DNA of 64,000 nt, from the NCBI RefSeq assembly GCF_000967725.1, contig NZ_JXYE01000010.1, positions 44,376 through 108,375 of the forward strand, in the 5' to 3' direction. A program made the translations under genes and the position numbers. Shown in pieces: positions 55,799-63,891 of this stretch. Origin of the DNA: Loktanella sp. S4079. Lineage in GTDB: Bacteria; Pseudomonadota; Alphaproteobacteria; Rhodobacterales; Rhodobacteraceae. The notes under the pieces were generated by a model. It did no database searches, was not told where the DNA came from, and saw only the letters and a list, made by a program, of their open reading frames with translations. How positions within the stretch are numbered: position 1 is the first letter of the stretch; each line of letters starts with the position of its first letter.

Positions 55799-56283
55799 CA
55801 CAAGAAACGCCTATGCAGATGAATATCGACACCTCAGCCGAACTGATGGAGAACGATATTTTGCCAACAACCCGCGAGGTTCATACCGACCCGAATGTGC
55901 CCTGCCCCTCGACAGCGGACCTGCCCAAAGCAATGGCCGAACCAGTTACCAAGAAAAGTCCAGCGCAATGGGCCTATGAGCGGATCATCATGTATATACA
56001 AAACTTTGAAAAGCAGCTGGATAACGATCACGAAGTTGGTGTCGGACTTGCAGGCGGGCTGACAGGTGTGATCCGTATCGAAGGTCTAGGCTATTATGAC
56101 CCCGACATTGTCACCTACTACGGCACCAACGAAGCGGGTGCGAAAACCCAGCTGATCCAACATGTTTCGCAACTAAACGTCAGCTTGATCGCGAGCCCTA
56201 AGAACGTTGATCAACCTGAACCAAAACGGATCGGGTTCCAATTGGCTGCAGCGCTTGACCGCGAAACGGATGTGACCACCTGA
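55795..56283 (+). CDS. DUF6173-like conserved protein
   Basis: 162 residues with no signal peptide or membrane helix. After a variable N terminus (about 1-55), the conserved part begins with SPAQWAYERIIMYIQNFEKQ and continues LAGGLTGVIRIEGLGYYDPDIV and AGAKTQLIQHVSQLNVSL. Function unknown; the pattern is common in Rhodobacteraceae and I assign it to DUF6173 from memory. Translationally coupled to the Lrp regulator. Confidence 0.75.
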   Translation: MTQETPMQMNIDTSAELMENDILPTTREVHTDPNVPCPSTADLPKAMAEPVTKKSPAQWAYERIIMYIQNFEKQLDNDHEVGVGLAGGLTGVIRIEGLGYYDPDIVTYYGTNEAGAKTQLIQHVSQLNVSLIASPKNVDQPEPKRIGFQLAAALDRETDVTT

Positions 56284-56348
56284 CCGGGTGACAGCCCAAC
56301 ATTTATCGGTTATCCGAACTACAAACCTGCATACGAAGGATTCTAGGC

Positions 56349-56483
56349 ATGTCTGAACATAAACACGGCGAAATGGACATCACCGCACAGGAAAAAGCAT
56401 TCAATGGCTTTATGAGCATGGTGACCAAAGGAACAGTAGTCATCATCGTTGCTTTGATTCTGCTGGCATTGGTCAACGGCTAA
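56349..56483 (+). CDS. aa3-type cytochrome c oxidase subunit IV
   Basis: 44 residues, too short for usual gene finders: MSEHKHGEMDITAQEK, then FNGFMSMVTKGT and a single transmembrane helix (about 27-42, VVIIVALILLALVNG). This is the typical bacterial CoxIV-like small subunit of aa3 oxidases in Rhodobacteraceae. It lies alone in this window; no other cox genes are here. It is followed 6 bases later by a lipoprotein gene. Confidence 0.9.
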   Translation: MSEHKHGEMDITAQEKAFNGFMSMVTKGTVVIIVALILLALVNG

Positions 56484-56489
56484 GCTTTC

Positions 56490-57101
56490 ATGGATCGCCG
56501 TCAGTTTATGTTGGGGCTTCCGCTCGCGCTATCGGCGTGCTCGGGAACCGAAATTTGGGCGCCCGATGATGTGGTGTCCCGCGCGATCTATCGCGATCCG
56601 CAATCAACATATCTGACGCTTTTCACGATGAAAAACGTGGGTTCTGACAACGGGGCCCACACTGCGTTGCTGATCAACGCCAGCCAAAGGGTTATCTTTG
56701 ACCCAGCAGGGTCCTTTGAACAAACCCGCATGCCAGAACGCAATGATGTCCTGTTCGGGGCTTCACCACAGCTCGAGGCATTTTATGTCAGCTACCACGC
56801 GCGTGTGACATACTATGTGGTTGCCCAAACCGTCCCGGTCAGTGCCGAGGTCGCCGAAACCGCCCTTCAACTTGCGTTGACAAGCGGCCCAATCCCGCAA
56901 GCGCATTGCGCCCGTTCGACGTCACGTTTGCTGCGCCAACTTCCGGGGTTCGAGAACATCCGCCAGACGTGGGATCCAAACCGCATTTCCGAGGATTTTG
57001 AGGCCCTGCCCGGCGTCACTAGCAAGACATTCCGTGAAATGGACGCAGACGATAAATCTGTCGCCGCAGCCCAGATCAATGCAGCCCTTACAGCGCAGTA
57101 A
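56490..57101 (+). CDS. Putative lipoprotein of unknown function
   Basis: 203 residues. The N terminus MDRRQFMLGLPLALSAC has an RR pair (a Tat-like element) and a lipobox LSAC (cysteine 17). The mature part holds GAHTALLINASQRVIFDPAGSF and a conserved-looking AHCARSTSRLLRQLPGF, a His/Cys pattern reminiscent of NlpC/P60-like or DUF4105-like papain-fold proteins, though I cannot assign it firmly. It follows the oxidase subunit gene by 6 bases and overlaps the convergent azlD by 14 bases. Confidence 0.7.
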   Translation: MDRRQFMLGLPLALSACSGTEIWAPDDVVSRAIYRDPQSTYLTLFTMKNVGSDNGAHTALLINASQRVIFDPAGSFEQTRMPERNDVLFGASPQLEAFYVSYHARVTYYVVAQTVPVSAEVAETALQLALTSGPIPQAHCARSTSRLLRQLPGFENIRQTWDPNRISEDFEALPGVTSKTFREMDADDKSVAAAQINAALTAQ

Positions 57102-57420
57102 TTGCTAGCCCGGCGTAGAGCGTCGCGACACCACCCGCGATGGCCCACAGCACATTCCGCGTCCAAAGCCCAACAGCAACCGTGACTAACGCGGCCAGAA
57201 TGCGGGTGAGGTCTGGCTGCCCTTGGGTTGCGGCAGGCCACAGCACCAGTGGCGCGACCATTCCCGGCAAAACGGCAACTGGCGTAAACCGCAACAACCG
57301 CAGCACAAATGGATGCATCGGTCGATCGCCAATCAGCCCGAGAAATGAAAACCGGATCAGAAATGTTCCGACTCCAAGCACCGCAATGATAAGCCAGATT
57401 TCAGCACTGCTATAGGTCAT
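57088..57420 (-). CDS. azlD: AzlD-family branched-chain amino-acid export subunit
   Basis: 110 residues from the ATG at 57420, which overlaps the azlC stop by 4 bases. About four helices, with TFLIRFSFLGLIGDRPMHPFV and LRFTPVAVLPGMVAPLV as family signatures. It forms the small subunit of an AzlCD exporter that removes branched-chain amino acids or analogues. It is convergent with the lipoprotein gene. Confidence 0.9.
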   Translation of the reverse strand: MTYSSAEIWLIIAVLGVGTFLIRFSFLGLIGDRPMHPFVLRLLRFTPVAVLPGMVAPLVLWPAATQGQPDLTRILAALVTVAVGLWTRNVLWAIAGGVATLYAGLAITAL

Positions 57421-58139
57421 TTTGTGCGCCCTTCGGTCCATGTTTCAACAATTGCGCCTGTCAGCATCGCCACACCAGCCGCGATTAATAGACCTGTCCC
57501 TGAAGGCAATCCAATCAGGGCAAGCGCCACAATCACAGAAGCCGCAGCCGCCGCGATATGCGCAAGCGATTTCATCATTGGCGCAACCATCGCCAAGAAC
57601 ATAATCGGCATGATGAAATCCAATGCCCATGCTTCGGGGATTGCAGTCCCTGCCATAATCCCAACAAGCGTCATACCAATCCATGTCGGCGTGATCGGCG
57701 TCGCCACCCCGAAAAAGTAGGCCACACGCTCTGCCACGGTCATTTCAGGGCGCGATTCGTAACGGGAAACAGACGTGATGTAAGTCTGATCAAAATTCAA
57801 ATAGGATACCGCCGCGCGCTGCCACAACGGCGCATTACCAAGATAAGGCACCAAAGACGCCGAATACATCGCCATCCGCAGGTTCACCGCGAGCGCAGCC
57901 AACAGCACAAAGGCGATTCCTGCATTCTCTGTGATCATCTGGATTGCGGCAAACTGTGATGCGCCAGCGATCACAAGAACGGAAAAACCCATCGCCTGTC
58001 CGACGCTTAGCCCTGCGTCCATCGCAACGACGCCAAACAACAATGCGAATGGGGCCGCCATAATCAGAAACGGCAAGCCATCCCGAACCCCGGCCCAATA
58101 GACGGAGCGCGCCGTTTTTTTGACGGTGGAAGTCGTCAT
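57417..58139 (-). CDS. azlC: AzlC-family branched-chain amino-acid export permease
   Basis: 240 residues with about seven membrane segments. The signature GVRDGLPFLIMAAPFALLFGV near the N terminus and VLVIAGASQFAAIQMITE (the SGASQF-type motif) are typical of AzlC. It is the large permease of the exporter pair. It is divergent from fdhD with a 60-base gap. Confidence 0.92.
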   Translation of the reverse strand: MTTSTVKKTARSVYWAGVRDGLPFLIMAAPFALLFGVVAMDAGLSVGQAMGFSVLVIAGASQFAAIQMITENAGIAFVLLAALAVNLRMAMYSASLVPYLGNAPLWQRAAVSYLNFDQTYITSVSRYESRPEMTVAERVAYFFGVATPITPTWIGMTLVGIMAGTAIPEAWALDFIMPIMFLAMVAPMMKSLAHIAAAAASVIVALALIGLPSGTGLLIAAGVAMLTGAIVETWTEGRTK

Positions 58140-58199
58140 CTCTTTCCCCTAGCTTCGGTGTGATACAACAGGCTTAGACCCGCAAACTGGGAATGACAA

Positions 58200-59081
58200 T
58201 TGGCGACAAATGACAACATTTCAGAGTATTTGATCGCTCCGCGACCTTCGCGGACGGGATTGACGCGCGGGGTAACCGGAACCGACCAAAATGGCGATAA
58301 AATCGACCTAAATGTCGTCGAAGAGCGCCCTTTGACAATTTATCTGAATGCGCAAGAAATCGTAACAGCCATGACAATTGGCGATTACCCCGAATACCTC
58401 GCGCTGGGTTTTTTGCGCAATCAGGGCATGTTGGATGATAGCGAAACCGTAACTCGGGTTGATTACGACGATGAATTGTCGGTCGTCGTCGTACGCACAA
58501 AAAGCAAGACAACGTTCGAAGATAAACTGCAAAAGAAAACCCGCACGAGCGGCTGCGCCGTTGGCACAGTTTTTGGCGACATGATGGACGGGCTGGATCA
58601 GGTGAAACTACCAGATGTGAGGACCAGGACCTCTGATCTTTATACGCTAGCTGCCAAAATAAACCGCACCCCGTCGCTATATCTTCAGGCAGGCGCCATC
58701 CACGGCACAGTCTTGTGCCAAGGTGACAGACCGCTGGTCTATATGGAGGACGTGGGCCGCCATAATGCAGTCGATAAAATCGCCGGATGGATGTTTTCCC
58801 AAAAGGTCAGCGCTGATGACAAAATCCTTTATACGACCGGGCGGCTGACCTCTGAGATGGTGATCAAGACTGCGCTGATGGGCATACCTGTTCTAGCGTC
58901 GCGTTCAGGATTCACCGCGTGGGGCGTTGAGATTGCCCAACAGGTCGGCCTGACGCTCATTGGTCGCATGAAAGGGCAGCGTTTTGTCTGCCTGTCCGGC
59001 GAAGAACGATTGCTGCGTGACGCAGATCCGCAATCAGTTCCAGACGAACCCCGTAAATCCGGTCGGAAAGGTCACAAATGA
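58200..59081 (+). CDS. fdhD: Formate dehydrogenase accessory sulfurtransferase FdhD
   Basis: 293 residues starting with TTG at 58200; no ATG is available in frame before the conserved region and the ribosome site is weak. FdhD carries sulfur from a cysteine desulfurase to the molybdenum cofactor of formate dehydrogenase; the sulfur-carrying cysteine is likely in TSGCAVGT. EERPLTIYLNAQEI, YMEDVGRHNAVDKIAGWM and TTGRLTSEMV are family blocks. The next gene, mobA, overlaps its stop by 4 bases. No formate dehydrogenase gene is in the window. Confidence 0.93.
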   Translation: MATNDNISEYLIAPRPSRTGLTRGVTGTDQNGDKIDLNVVEERPLTIYLNAQEIVTAMTIGDYPEYLALGFLRNQGMLDDSETVTRVDYDDELSVVVVRTKSKTTFEDKLQKKTRTSGCAVGTVFGDMMDGLDQVKLPDVRTRTSDLYTLAAKINRTPSLYLQAGAIHGTVLCQGDRPLVYMEDVGRHNAVDKIAGWMFSQKVSADDKILYTTGRLTSEMVIKTALMGIPVLASRSGFTAWGVEIAQQVGLTLIGRMKGQRFVCLSGEERLLRDADPQSVPDEPRKSGRKGHK

Positions 59082-59665
59082 AACAGCCATTGGGCGTGAT
59101 ACTCGCTGGGGGCCAAGCCACCCGAATGGGCGGCGGTGACAAAGGTCTGTTACCGATTGGCGGCGGCACAATTCTTTCGCACGTGATCGAACGGTTGGAA
59201 CCCCAAGTCGCCGGACTCGCGCTGAATGCAAACGGTGACCCAACCCGGTTCAGCGCCCTCAACTTGCCGATCGTTGCGGACTCAATCCCTGATTTTGCCG
59301 GCCCGCTATCTGGCGTTTTGGCGGGGTTGGACTGGGCCGCAGAACAAGGCGCATCACATATCGTGACAGCCGCTGCTGATACCCCATTCCTACCCTGCGA
59401 TTTGGTGCCGTATCTGATGCTCGCCGCCGAAGGCACCAACATCGGTCTTGCACTGGCAAGCAGCCCGAACGGGCGTCATCCAACCTTTGGTATTTGGCCA
59501 GTCGCTTTGCGCGATGACTTGCGGACGGCATTGCAAGCTGGGCTACGCAAAGTGGTGCTTTGGACCGACAGCCATAACGCTGCAACGGCAGATTTTCCAA
59601 ACGATCAGTCGTTCTTTAATGTTAACACCCCCGAGGATTTGGCCAAAGCGCAGGCAATGTTATGA
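59078..59665 (+). CDS. mobA: Molybdenum cofactor guanylyltransferase MobA
   Basis: 195 residues, nucleotidyltransferase fold. The GTP-binding start is GVILAGGQATRMGGGDKGLL, followed by VADSIPDFAGPLSGVLAGL and TAAADTPFLP with the metal Asp. It makes molybdopterin guanine dinucleotide from Mo-molybdopterin and GTP. Coupled by 4-base overlaps to fdhD and mobB. Confidence 0.94.
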   Translation: MKQPLGVILAGGQATRMGGGDKGLLPIGGGTILSHVIERLEPQVAGLALNANGDPTRFSALNLPIVADSIPDFAGPLSGVLAGLDWAAEQGASHIVTAAADTPFLPCDLVPYLMLAAEGTNIGLALASSPNGRHPTFGIWPVALRDDLRTALQAGLRKVVLWTDSHNAATADFPNDQSFFNVNTPEDLAKAQAML

Positions 59666-60171
59666 AGATATTCGGTGTCGTTGGGTTCAAAAACGCAGGC
59701 AAAACCGGGTTGATGGAACGTCTCGTGACTGAAATCACCAAACGCGGGGTAAGTGTTTCGACGATCAAACACGCACATCACAATTTCGACGTGGATCAAC
59801 CAGGTAAAGACAGCTATCGGCACCGCGTAGCAGGCGCACAGCAGGTCTTGCTCGCCTCGGGTGCACGCTGGGCGCTTATGACCGAATTGCGCGACGAAAA
59901 AGAACCACCTCTCGAACAGCTGCTGGCGCAACTCGCTGATGTCGATTTGGTATTGATCGAAGGATACAAACGCGACCGCCACCCTAAGATCGAAGCATTT
60001 CGCGCCGCGCCGCAAAATCCGCTGATCGCCAAAGATGACCCCACAATTATGGCAGTCGCAACGGATACCCCGCTTCAGATTGATCTACCCCAGATTGATT
60101 TGGACGACACAGTTACCATCGCTGATTTCATCCTCGATCAGGTCGGCCTATGCCGTTCGACAGCATCCTGA
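59662..60171 (+). CDS. mobB: Molybdopterin-guanine dinucleotide biosynthesis protein MobB
   Basis: 169 residues. P-loop GFKNAGKTGLMERLV (residues 7-21), then STIKHAHHNFDVDQPGKDSYRHR and LIEGYKRDRHPKIEAF, all diagnostic for MobB. It is a GTP-binding helper of MobA. It overlaps mobA by 4 bases and the following fused moeA gene by 22, so the set is translated as one unit. Confidence 0.94.
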   Translation: MKIFGVVGFKNAGKTGLMERLVTEITKRGVSVSTIKHAHHNFDVDQPGKDSYRHRVAGAQQVLLASGARWALMTELRDEKEPPLEQLLAQLADVDLVLIEGYKRDRHPKIEAFRAAPQNPLIAKDDPTIMAVATDTPLQIDLPQIDLDDTVTIADFILDQVGLCRSTAS

Positions 60172-62249
60172 TTGTCGACTGGTCGGGTGGCAATGATCGC
60201 GGGCCACGCCCCAAGTCCGACGCAATTTGGGCCTGCGTCGCGCGCGAAGGCAACGCAGACGAACCAAAATATTTCCGCAACCGCCAATTAGCCGAACAGT
60301 GGATCACCTCTTATCTACAAAGTGAATCCCACGCTGGTCGGCGGGTGCTGGCAGGGTTTGATTTTTCCTTTGGCTTTCCTGTCGGATTTGGCCACGCCCT
60401 AACAGGCAGCGATGATCCTTTGGCGCTGTGGGATTGGTTAGAGCAACACGTTCAAGACGGTCCATCCGCGAATAATCGCTTTGATCTCGCGGGACAAATC
60501 AACAGTCGTTTTCCGGGGATCGGTCCATTCTGGGGCAACGGGCTCAGGCGTGACATCCCGCATCTTCCGCGTAAGGGAAGCGAACGTACCTGCGATATTT
60601 TCCCCGAAAAGCGCGCAGCCGAGGCGAGTGCAAAGGGCGCATTTCCCATCTGGCAATTGTCTGGCGCAGGCGCTGTTGGATCACAGGTTATCATGGGGCT
60701 TCCCATGTTGGCGCGGTTACGGCGGGCGCTCGATGTTTCGGTTTGGCCATTTGAAAAATGCACATCAAGTGTCGTACTGGCCGAAATCTGGCCATCGCTT
60801 GTAGCCTCGGCCATCCGGGACACAATGCCCGAGCACGCGATCAAAGACGCACATCAGGTCCGCTGTATCGCGCTCGCGTTATCCGTCTTGCCTTCGGCGG
60901 ATTTACAGCGCCTTATAGACGTAGATTATACACCCGAGGGCACAATATTGGGCCTGAACGCGCCTGAACTGCTGGAGAACGCTATCAAATCTTCCGCTTT
61001 GACACCGCCGCCGTTGCGCAACGACTGCTTTGCCATGCCACAAGGCGCCCATTGGACCCCAGTGGATATTGCGCTGGATCACCTACGCGACCACCTGCAA
61101 CCTGTGACAGGCACCGAACAATGCGCGCTTGGCGAATGCATTGGGCGTTTACTTGCCCATGATGTCACGGCCCTGCGTTCGCATCCGCCTGCACCCAATT
61201 CTGCGGTTGATGGCTATGCCTTAGCGGGCCCTGCACCCGACGGGCCAACAAATTTGCCGCTCGTCGATGGGCGTTCCGCCGCTGGCCAGCCCTATCCCGG
61301 CCACGTTCCTGCGGGTCACGCGATCAGGATTTTGACCGGCGCCAATATGCCTGCGGGCACTGATACTGTTATCCTCCAAGAAGACGTTAACGCATCCGAC
61401 TCCGCAATCGCATTTCATGGTCCTTTGAAACGTGGCGCGAACGCCCGCACCGCCGGAGAAGACATGAAAAAGGGCGAAGTCATCTTAACCGCGGGGCGCA
61501 AGATCACACCCGGTGATCTGGGTATGCTCGCCGCTGCCGGCGTAGGCACGGTGACCGTCCATAAACGTTTGCGCGTAGGAATATTGTCAACAGGTGATGA
61601 GCTATGTGAACCCGGCGAAACGGCAGACGTTGGCCAAATCTTCGACGCCAATCGCCCGATGCTGAACGCCACTGTCGCGGGCTGGGGTTATGAGGTTATC
61701 GACCTCGGTCGCGCCGCCGATAAACGTGAACCATTAACTAAAATTCTAAATAGTGCCGCCCAACAATGCGATGTTATCATCAGTTCGGGCGGTGCCTCGG
61801 CCGGGGACGAGGATCACATGTCCGCCCTGCTGCAAGGCACGGGATCCTTTGCACTATGGCGGATTGCAATGAAACCGGGGCGGCCGCTCGCATTGGGAAT
61901 GTGGGAAAATACACCTGTCATCGGGCTACCCGGCAATCCCGTAGCTGCCATGGTCTGCGCGCTGATCTTTGCCCGCCCTGCACTGCAACGCATGGCTGGC
62001 GGACGATGGGAACGCACCGAAGGATATCTTTTGCCCGCTGCATTCGAAAAATCAAAGAAAGCAGGACGCCGCGAATACCTGCGCGCCCGCGTACAAGATG
62101 GCAAAGTTCAGATTTTTCCATCCGAAGGGTCCGGGCGCGTATCAGGTCTTAGCTGGGCGACCGGTCTCGTTGAACTTTCGGACGAGGCCCAAGTCATTAC
62201 CCCCGGCGATCAAGTGTATTTTCTGCCCTTTGGGAATTTTGCGAAATGA
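60150..62249 (+). CDS. moeA: MoeA with N-terminal RNase H-like (DUF429-like) domain
   Basis: 699 residues, against about 390-420 for ordinary MoeA. Residues ~300-699 form a full MoeA, which inserts molybdate into adenylated molybdopterin: NSAVDGYAL, TGDELCEPGE, SSGGASAGDEDHM and GLPGNPVAAMV. Residues 1-290 are a separate domain with an RNase H-like carboxylate pattern: IVDWSGG (D10), GFDFSFGFP (D71) and KDAHQVRC (D233), resembling DUF429 predicted nucleases. All three Asp are present. It overlaps mobB by 22 bases and the GNAT gene by 4. Function of the extra domain is unknown; nucleic-acid or nucleotide cleavage is only a guess. Confidence 0.88.
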   Translation: MPFDSILIVDWSGGNDRGPRPKSDAIWACVAREGNADEPKYFRNRQLAEQWITSYLQSESHAGRRVLAGFDFSFGFPVGFGHALTGSDDPLALWDWLEQHVQDGPSANNRFDLAGQINSRFPGIGPFWGNGLRRDIPHLPRKGSERTCDIFPEKRAAEASAKGAFPIWQLSGAGAVGSQVIMGLPMLARLRRALDVSVWPFEKCTSSVVLAEIWPSLVASAIRDTMPEHAIKDAHQVRCIALALSVLPSADLQRLIDVDYTPEGTILGLNAPELLENAIKSSALTPPPLRNDCFAMPQGAHWTPVDIALDHLRDHLQPVTGTEQCALGECIGRLLAHDVTALRSHPPAPNSAVDGYALAGPAPDGPTNLPLVDGRSAAGQPYPGHVPAGHAIRILTGANMPAGTDTVILQEDVNASDSAIAFHGPLKRGANARTAGEDMKKGEVILTAGRKITPGDLGMLAAAGVGTVTVHKRLRVGILSTGDELCEPGETADVGQIFDANRPMLNATVAGWGYEVIDLGRAADKREPLTKILNSAAQQCDVIISSGGASAGDEDHMSALLQGTGSFALWRIAMKPGRPLALGMWENTPVIGLPGNPVAAMVCALIFARPALQRMAGGRWERTEGYLLPAAFEKSKKAGRREYLRARVQDGKVQIFPSEGSGRVSGLSWATGLVELSDEAQVITPGDQVYFLPFGNFAK

Positions 62250-62824
62250 AGATTTCAGTCGGAATCCCCGAAGCCAGCCGTGGCGAAGCCGCCGCCCTGT
62301 ATTGGGACGCATTTGGGAAAAAGCTCGGCTTTACGATGGGGCCAAAATATCGGGCACTGATTTATATCAATCGGGTTATGCGATCAGATCACGGAATCTG
62401 CGCGCATGACGAACACGGCCGTTTGATTGGCGTCGCAGGTTTCAAGACAATCAACGGGGCGCTGGTCGGTGGGACCTTTACAGATATTCGCAAGGTTTAT
62501 GGTTGGGTCGGGGCCGCGATCCGTGTCTGGCTCATGGGAACGCTCGAACGGGACACCGAAAACGAGCGGTTTTTAATGGACGGGTTATTCGTCGCCCCAG
62601 AAGCCCGAGGCGATGGCGTCGGAACGGCGCTTCTCGATGAAGTGGTCGCCGAGGCGCGGCGGCGCGGCTATCGTCAGGTAAGATTGGATGTGGTGGACAC
62701 AAACCCGCGCGCGCGGGCACTCTATCTGCGCGAAGGGTTCCGCGAGATCGAGACCCATAACCTAGGCCTCTTGCGCTATATCTTTGGGTTCAACGCGTCC
62801 ACAGTCATGGTCCGCGACGTCTAA
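62246..62824 (+). CDS. GNAT-family N-acetyltransferase
   Basis: 192 residues. The acetyl-CoA site is LFVAPEARGDGVGTALLDEVVAEARRRG (about 113-140), with VRLDVVDTNPRARALYLREGFREI following. Substrate unknown. It overlaps moeA by 4 bases and is the last gene of the fdhD-mobAB-moeA unit, so it could modify a protein or metabolite of that pathway, but no direct evidence exists. Confidence 0.88.
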   Translation: MKISVGIPEASRGEAAALYWDAFGKKLGFTMGPKYRALIYINRVMRSDHGICAHDEHGRLIGVAGFKTINGALVGGTFTDIRKVYGWVGAAIRVWLMGTLERDTENERFLMDGLFVAPEARGDGVGTALLDEVVAEARRRGYRQVRLDVVDTNPRARALYLREGFREIETHNLGLLRYIFGFNASTVMVRDV

Positions 62825-62859
62825 ACCCGCAGATATTGCTCTTGATCAGGCAAAAAGTG

Positions 62860-62907
62860 AACTATTTAGTTTAGCTACACTTGAAAACTAAACTAAACTG
62901 TTTAGTT
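62860..62907 (+). promoter_or_regulatory. TetR-type operator sites before the small secreted protein gene
   Basis: AACTAAACTGTTTAGTT (62891-62907) is a perfect 17-bp palindrome with 8-bp arms; a related half-matched repeat AACTATTTAGTT lies at 62860-62871. The core ACTAAACTGTTTAGTT agrees at 12 of 16 positions with the site in the tetR promoter at 63178-63193. It lies 37 bases before the secreted-protein start. The TetR regulator encoded next to it is the likely binder. Confidence 0.68.
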
Positions 62908-62943
62908 CTTCGATTGTAAGTTAACACGTTATCAGAGAAACCC

Positions 62944-63135
62944 ATGAAAAACGCACTTATCGCCTTCGCTTCTGCCTCTGCAATCTTGCTTGCTGCTCCT
63001 GCCTCGGCACAGTCATTTGGTCCGTTCTTTCCAAACCTGACGTTCCCACCAAAACCAGCCGCGCCAGTCACAGATCAATCTTGCATCGACATGACAAAAC
63101 TGAACGACGCGACTTGCCAAACGCAGGAAAAATAA
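62944..63135 (+). CDS. Small secreted protein of unknown function
   Basis: 63 residues. A clear Sec signal peptide MKNALIAFASASAILLAAPASA is cut at ASA-Q (residue 22/23), leaving about 41 residues with Phe/Pro-rich start (SFGPFFPNLTFPP) and two cysteines (C47 and C58) that may form a disulfide. Not recognised. It lies between a TetR-type palindrome and the tetR gene, so it is probably repressed by that regulator. Confidence 0.68.
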   Translation: MKNALIAFASASAILLAAPASAQSFGPFFPNLTFPPKPAAPVTDQSCIDMTKLNDATCQTQEK

Positions 63136-63169
63136 CCTTTGGGCCGCGCTTCCCTTCGCCACGTCACGC

Positions 63170-63199
63170 TTGCCTGAACTGAACTGGCCAGTTTATAAT
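63170..63199 (+). promoter_or_regulatory. tetR promoter with operator in the spacer
   Basis: TTGCCT (63170-63175), 18-base spacer, perfect TATAAT (63194-63199). The operator-like ACTGAACTGGCCAGTT (63178-63193) fills the spacer exactly, and its core AACTGGCCAGTT is a perfect 12-bp palindrome. Binding there would block RNA polymerase, which is the usual way TetR regulators repress themselves. Confidence 0.72.
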
Positions 63200-63222
63200 A
63201 TTCCCATTCGGGAGGTCCAAAA

Positions 63223-63846
63223 ATGCCAGACGGCGCAATAGAGCCAAAAAAGGGTCGCAAGTTCGATCAAGTGTTGGATGGCGCGCGCAAGGTGTTCTTG
63301 TCTGACGGCTTCGAGGGCGCTTCAGTCGATGATATCGCTAAGGTCGCCGGGGTCTCAAAGGCGACGCTATACAGCTATTTTCCGGACAAGCGATTCTTGT
63401 TCTTGCAGGTCGCCAAATCCGAATGCTGCAAGCAAGCTGATCGTGCAATCGAAACCATCGACATGGACGCCCCCGTGGATAAGGTTCTGTTTCAGGCAGC
63501 TCGTGAAATCGGAGAGTTCATTACATCCGATTTCGGAATGCGGATTTTTCGTGTTTGCGTCGGCGAAAGCGGCCGTTTCCCCGAACTGGGCCGCGAATTC
63601 TATCAAAGCGGCCCCCTGCTCGTGCGTGACAGGCTCGTTGAATATTTCAAAAAGGCCATCGCAAAGAACGAGCTAAAGATCGACGATCTTGAATTGGCGG
63701 CAGATCAATTCAATGAATTATGCCGTGCTGATCTCTTTCCTCGGATGCTCTTTAGCATCGCAGATCGCTTTACGGCGGAAGAAAAACACCGGATCGCCAA
63801 AGGCGCGGTCGATGTGTTTATGGCGCGCTACGGCACCACCGCATAA
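63223..63846 (+). CDS. TetR/AcrR-family transcriptional regulator
   Basis: 207 residues. The N-terminal helix-turn-helix is DDIAKVAGVSKATLYSYFPDK (about 35-55); the rest is an all-helical ligand domain of the AefR-like type (FGMRIFRVCVGESGRFPELGREFYQ). GGGAGG lies 9 bases before the ATG. It sits directly after the small secreted-protein gene and has matching operators in front of both genes, so autoregulation and control of the small gene are likely. Ligand unknown. Confidence 0.9.
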   Translation: MPDGAIEPKKGRKFDQVLDGARKVFLSDGFEGASVDDIAKVAGVSKATLYSYFPDKRFLFLQVAKSECCKQADRAIETIDMDAPVDKVLFQAAREIGEFITSDFGMRIFRVCVGESGRFPELGREFYQSGPLLVRDRLVEYFKKAIAKNELKIDDLELAADQFNELCRADLFPRMLFSIADRFTAEEKHRIAKGAVDVFMARYGTTA

Positions 63847-63874
63847 AAAAGGCCCGGCATAAACCGGGCCTTTC
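63845..63874. terminator. Bidirectional terminator between tetR and the formaldehyde dehydrogenase gene
   Basis: GGCCCGG and CCGGGCC form a perfect 7-bp stem with a 6-base loop (63851-63870), flanked by six A on the left and TTTCT on the right. It can terminate both convergent genes. Confidence 0.9.
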
Positions 63875-63891
63875 TGCATCAATGCAACGGA

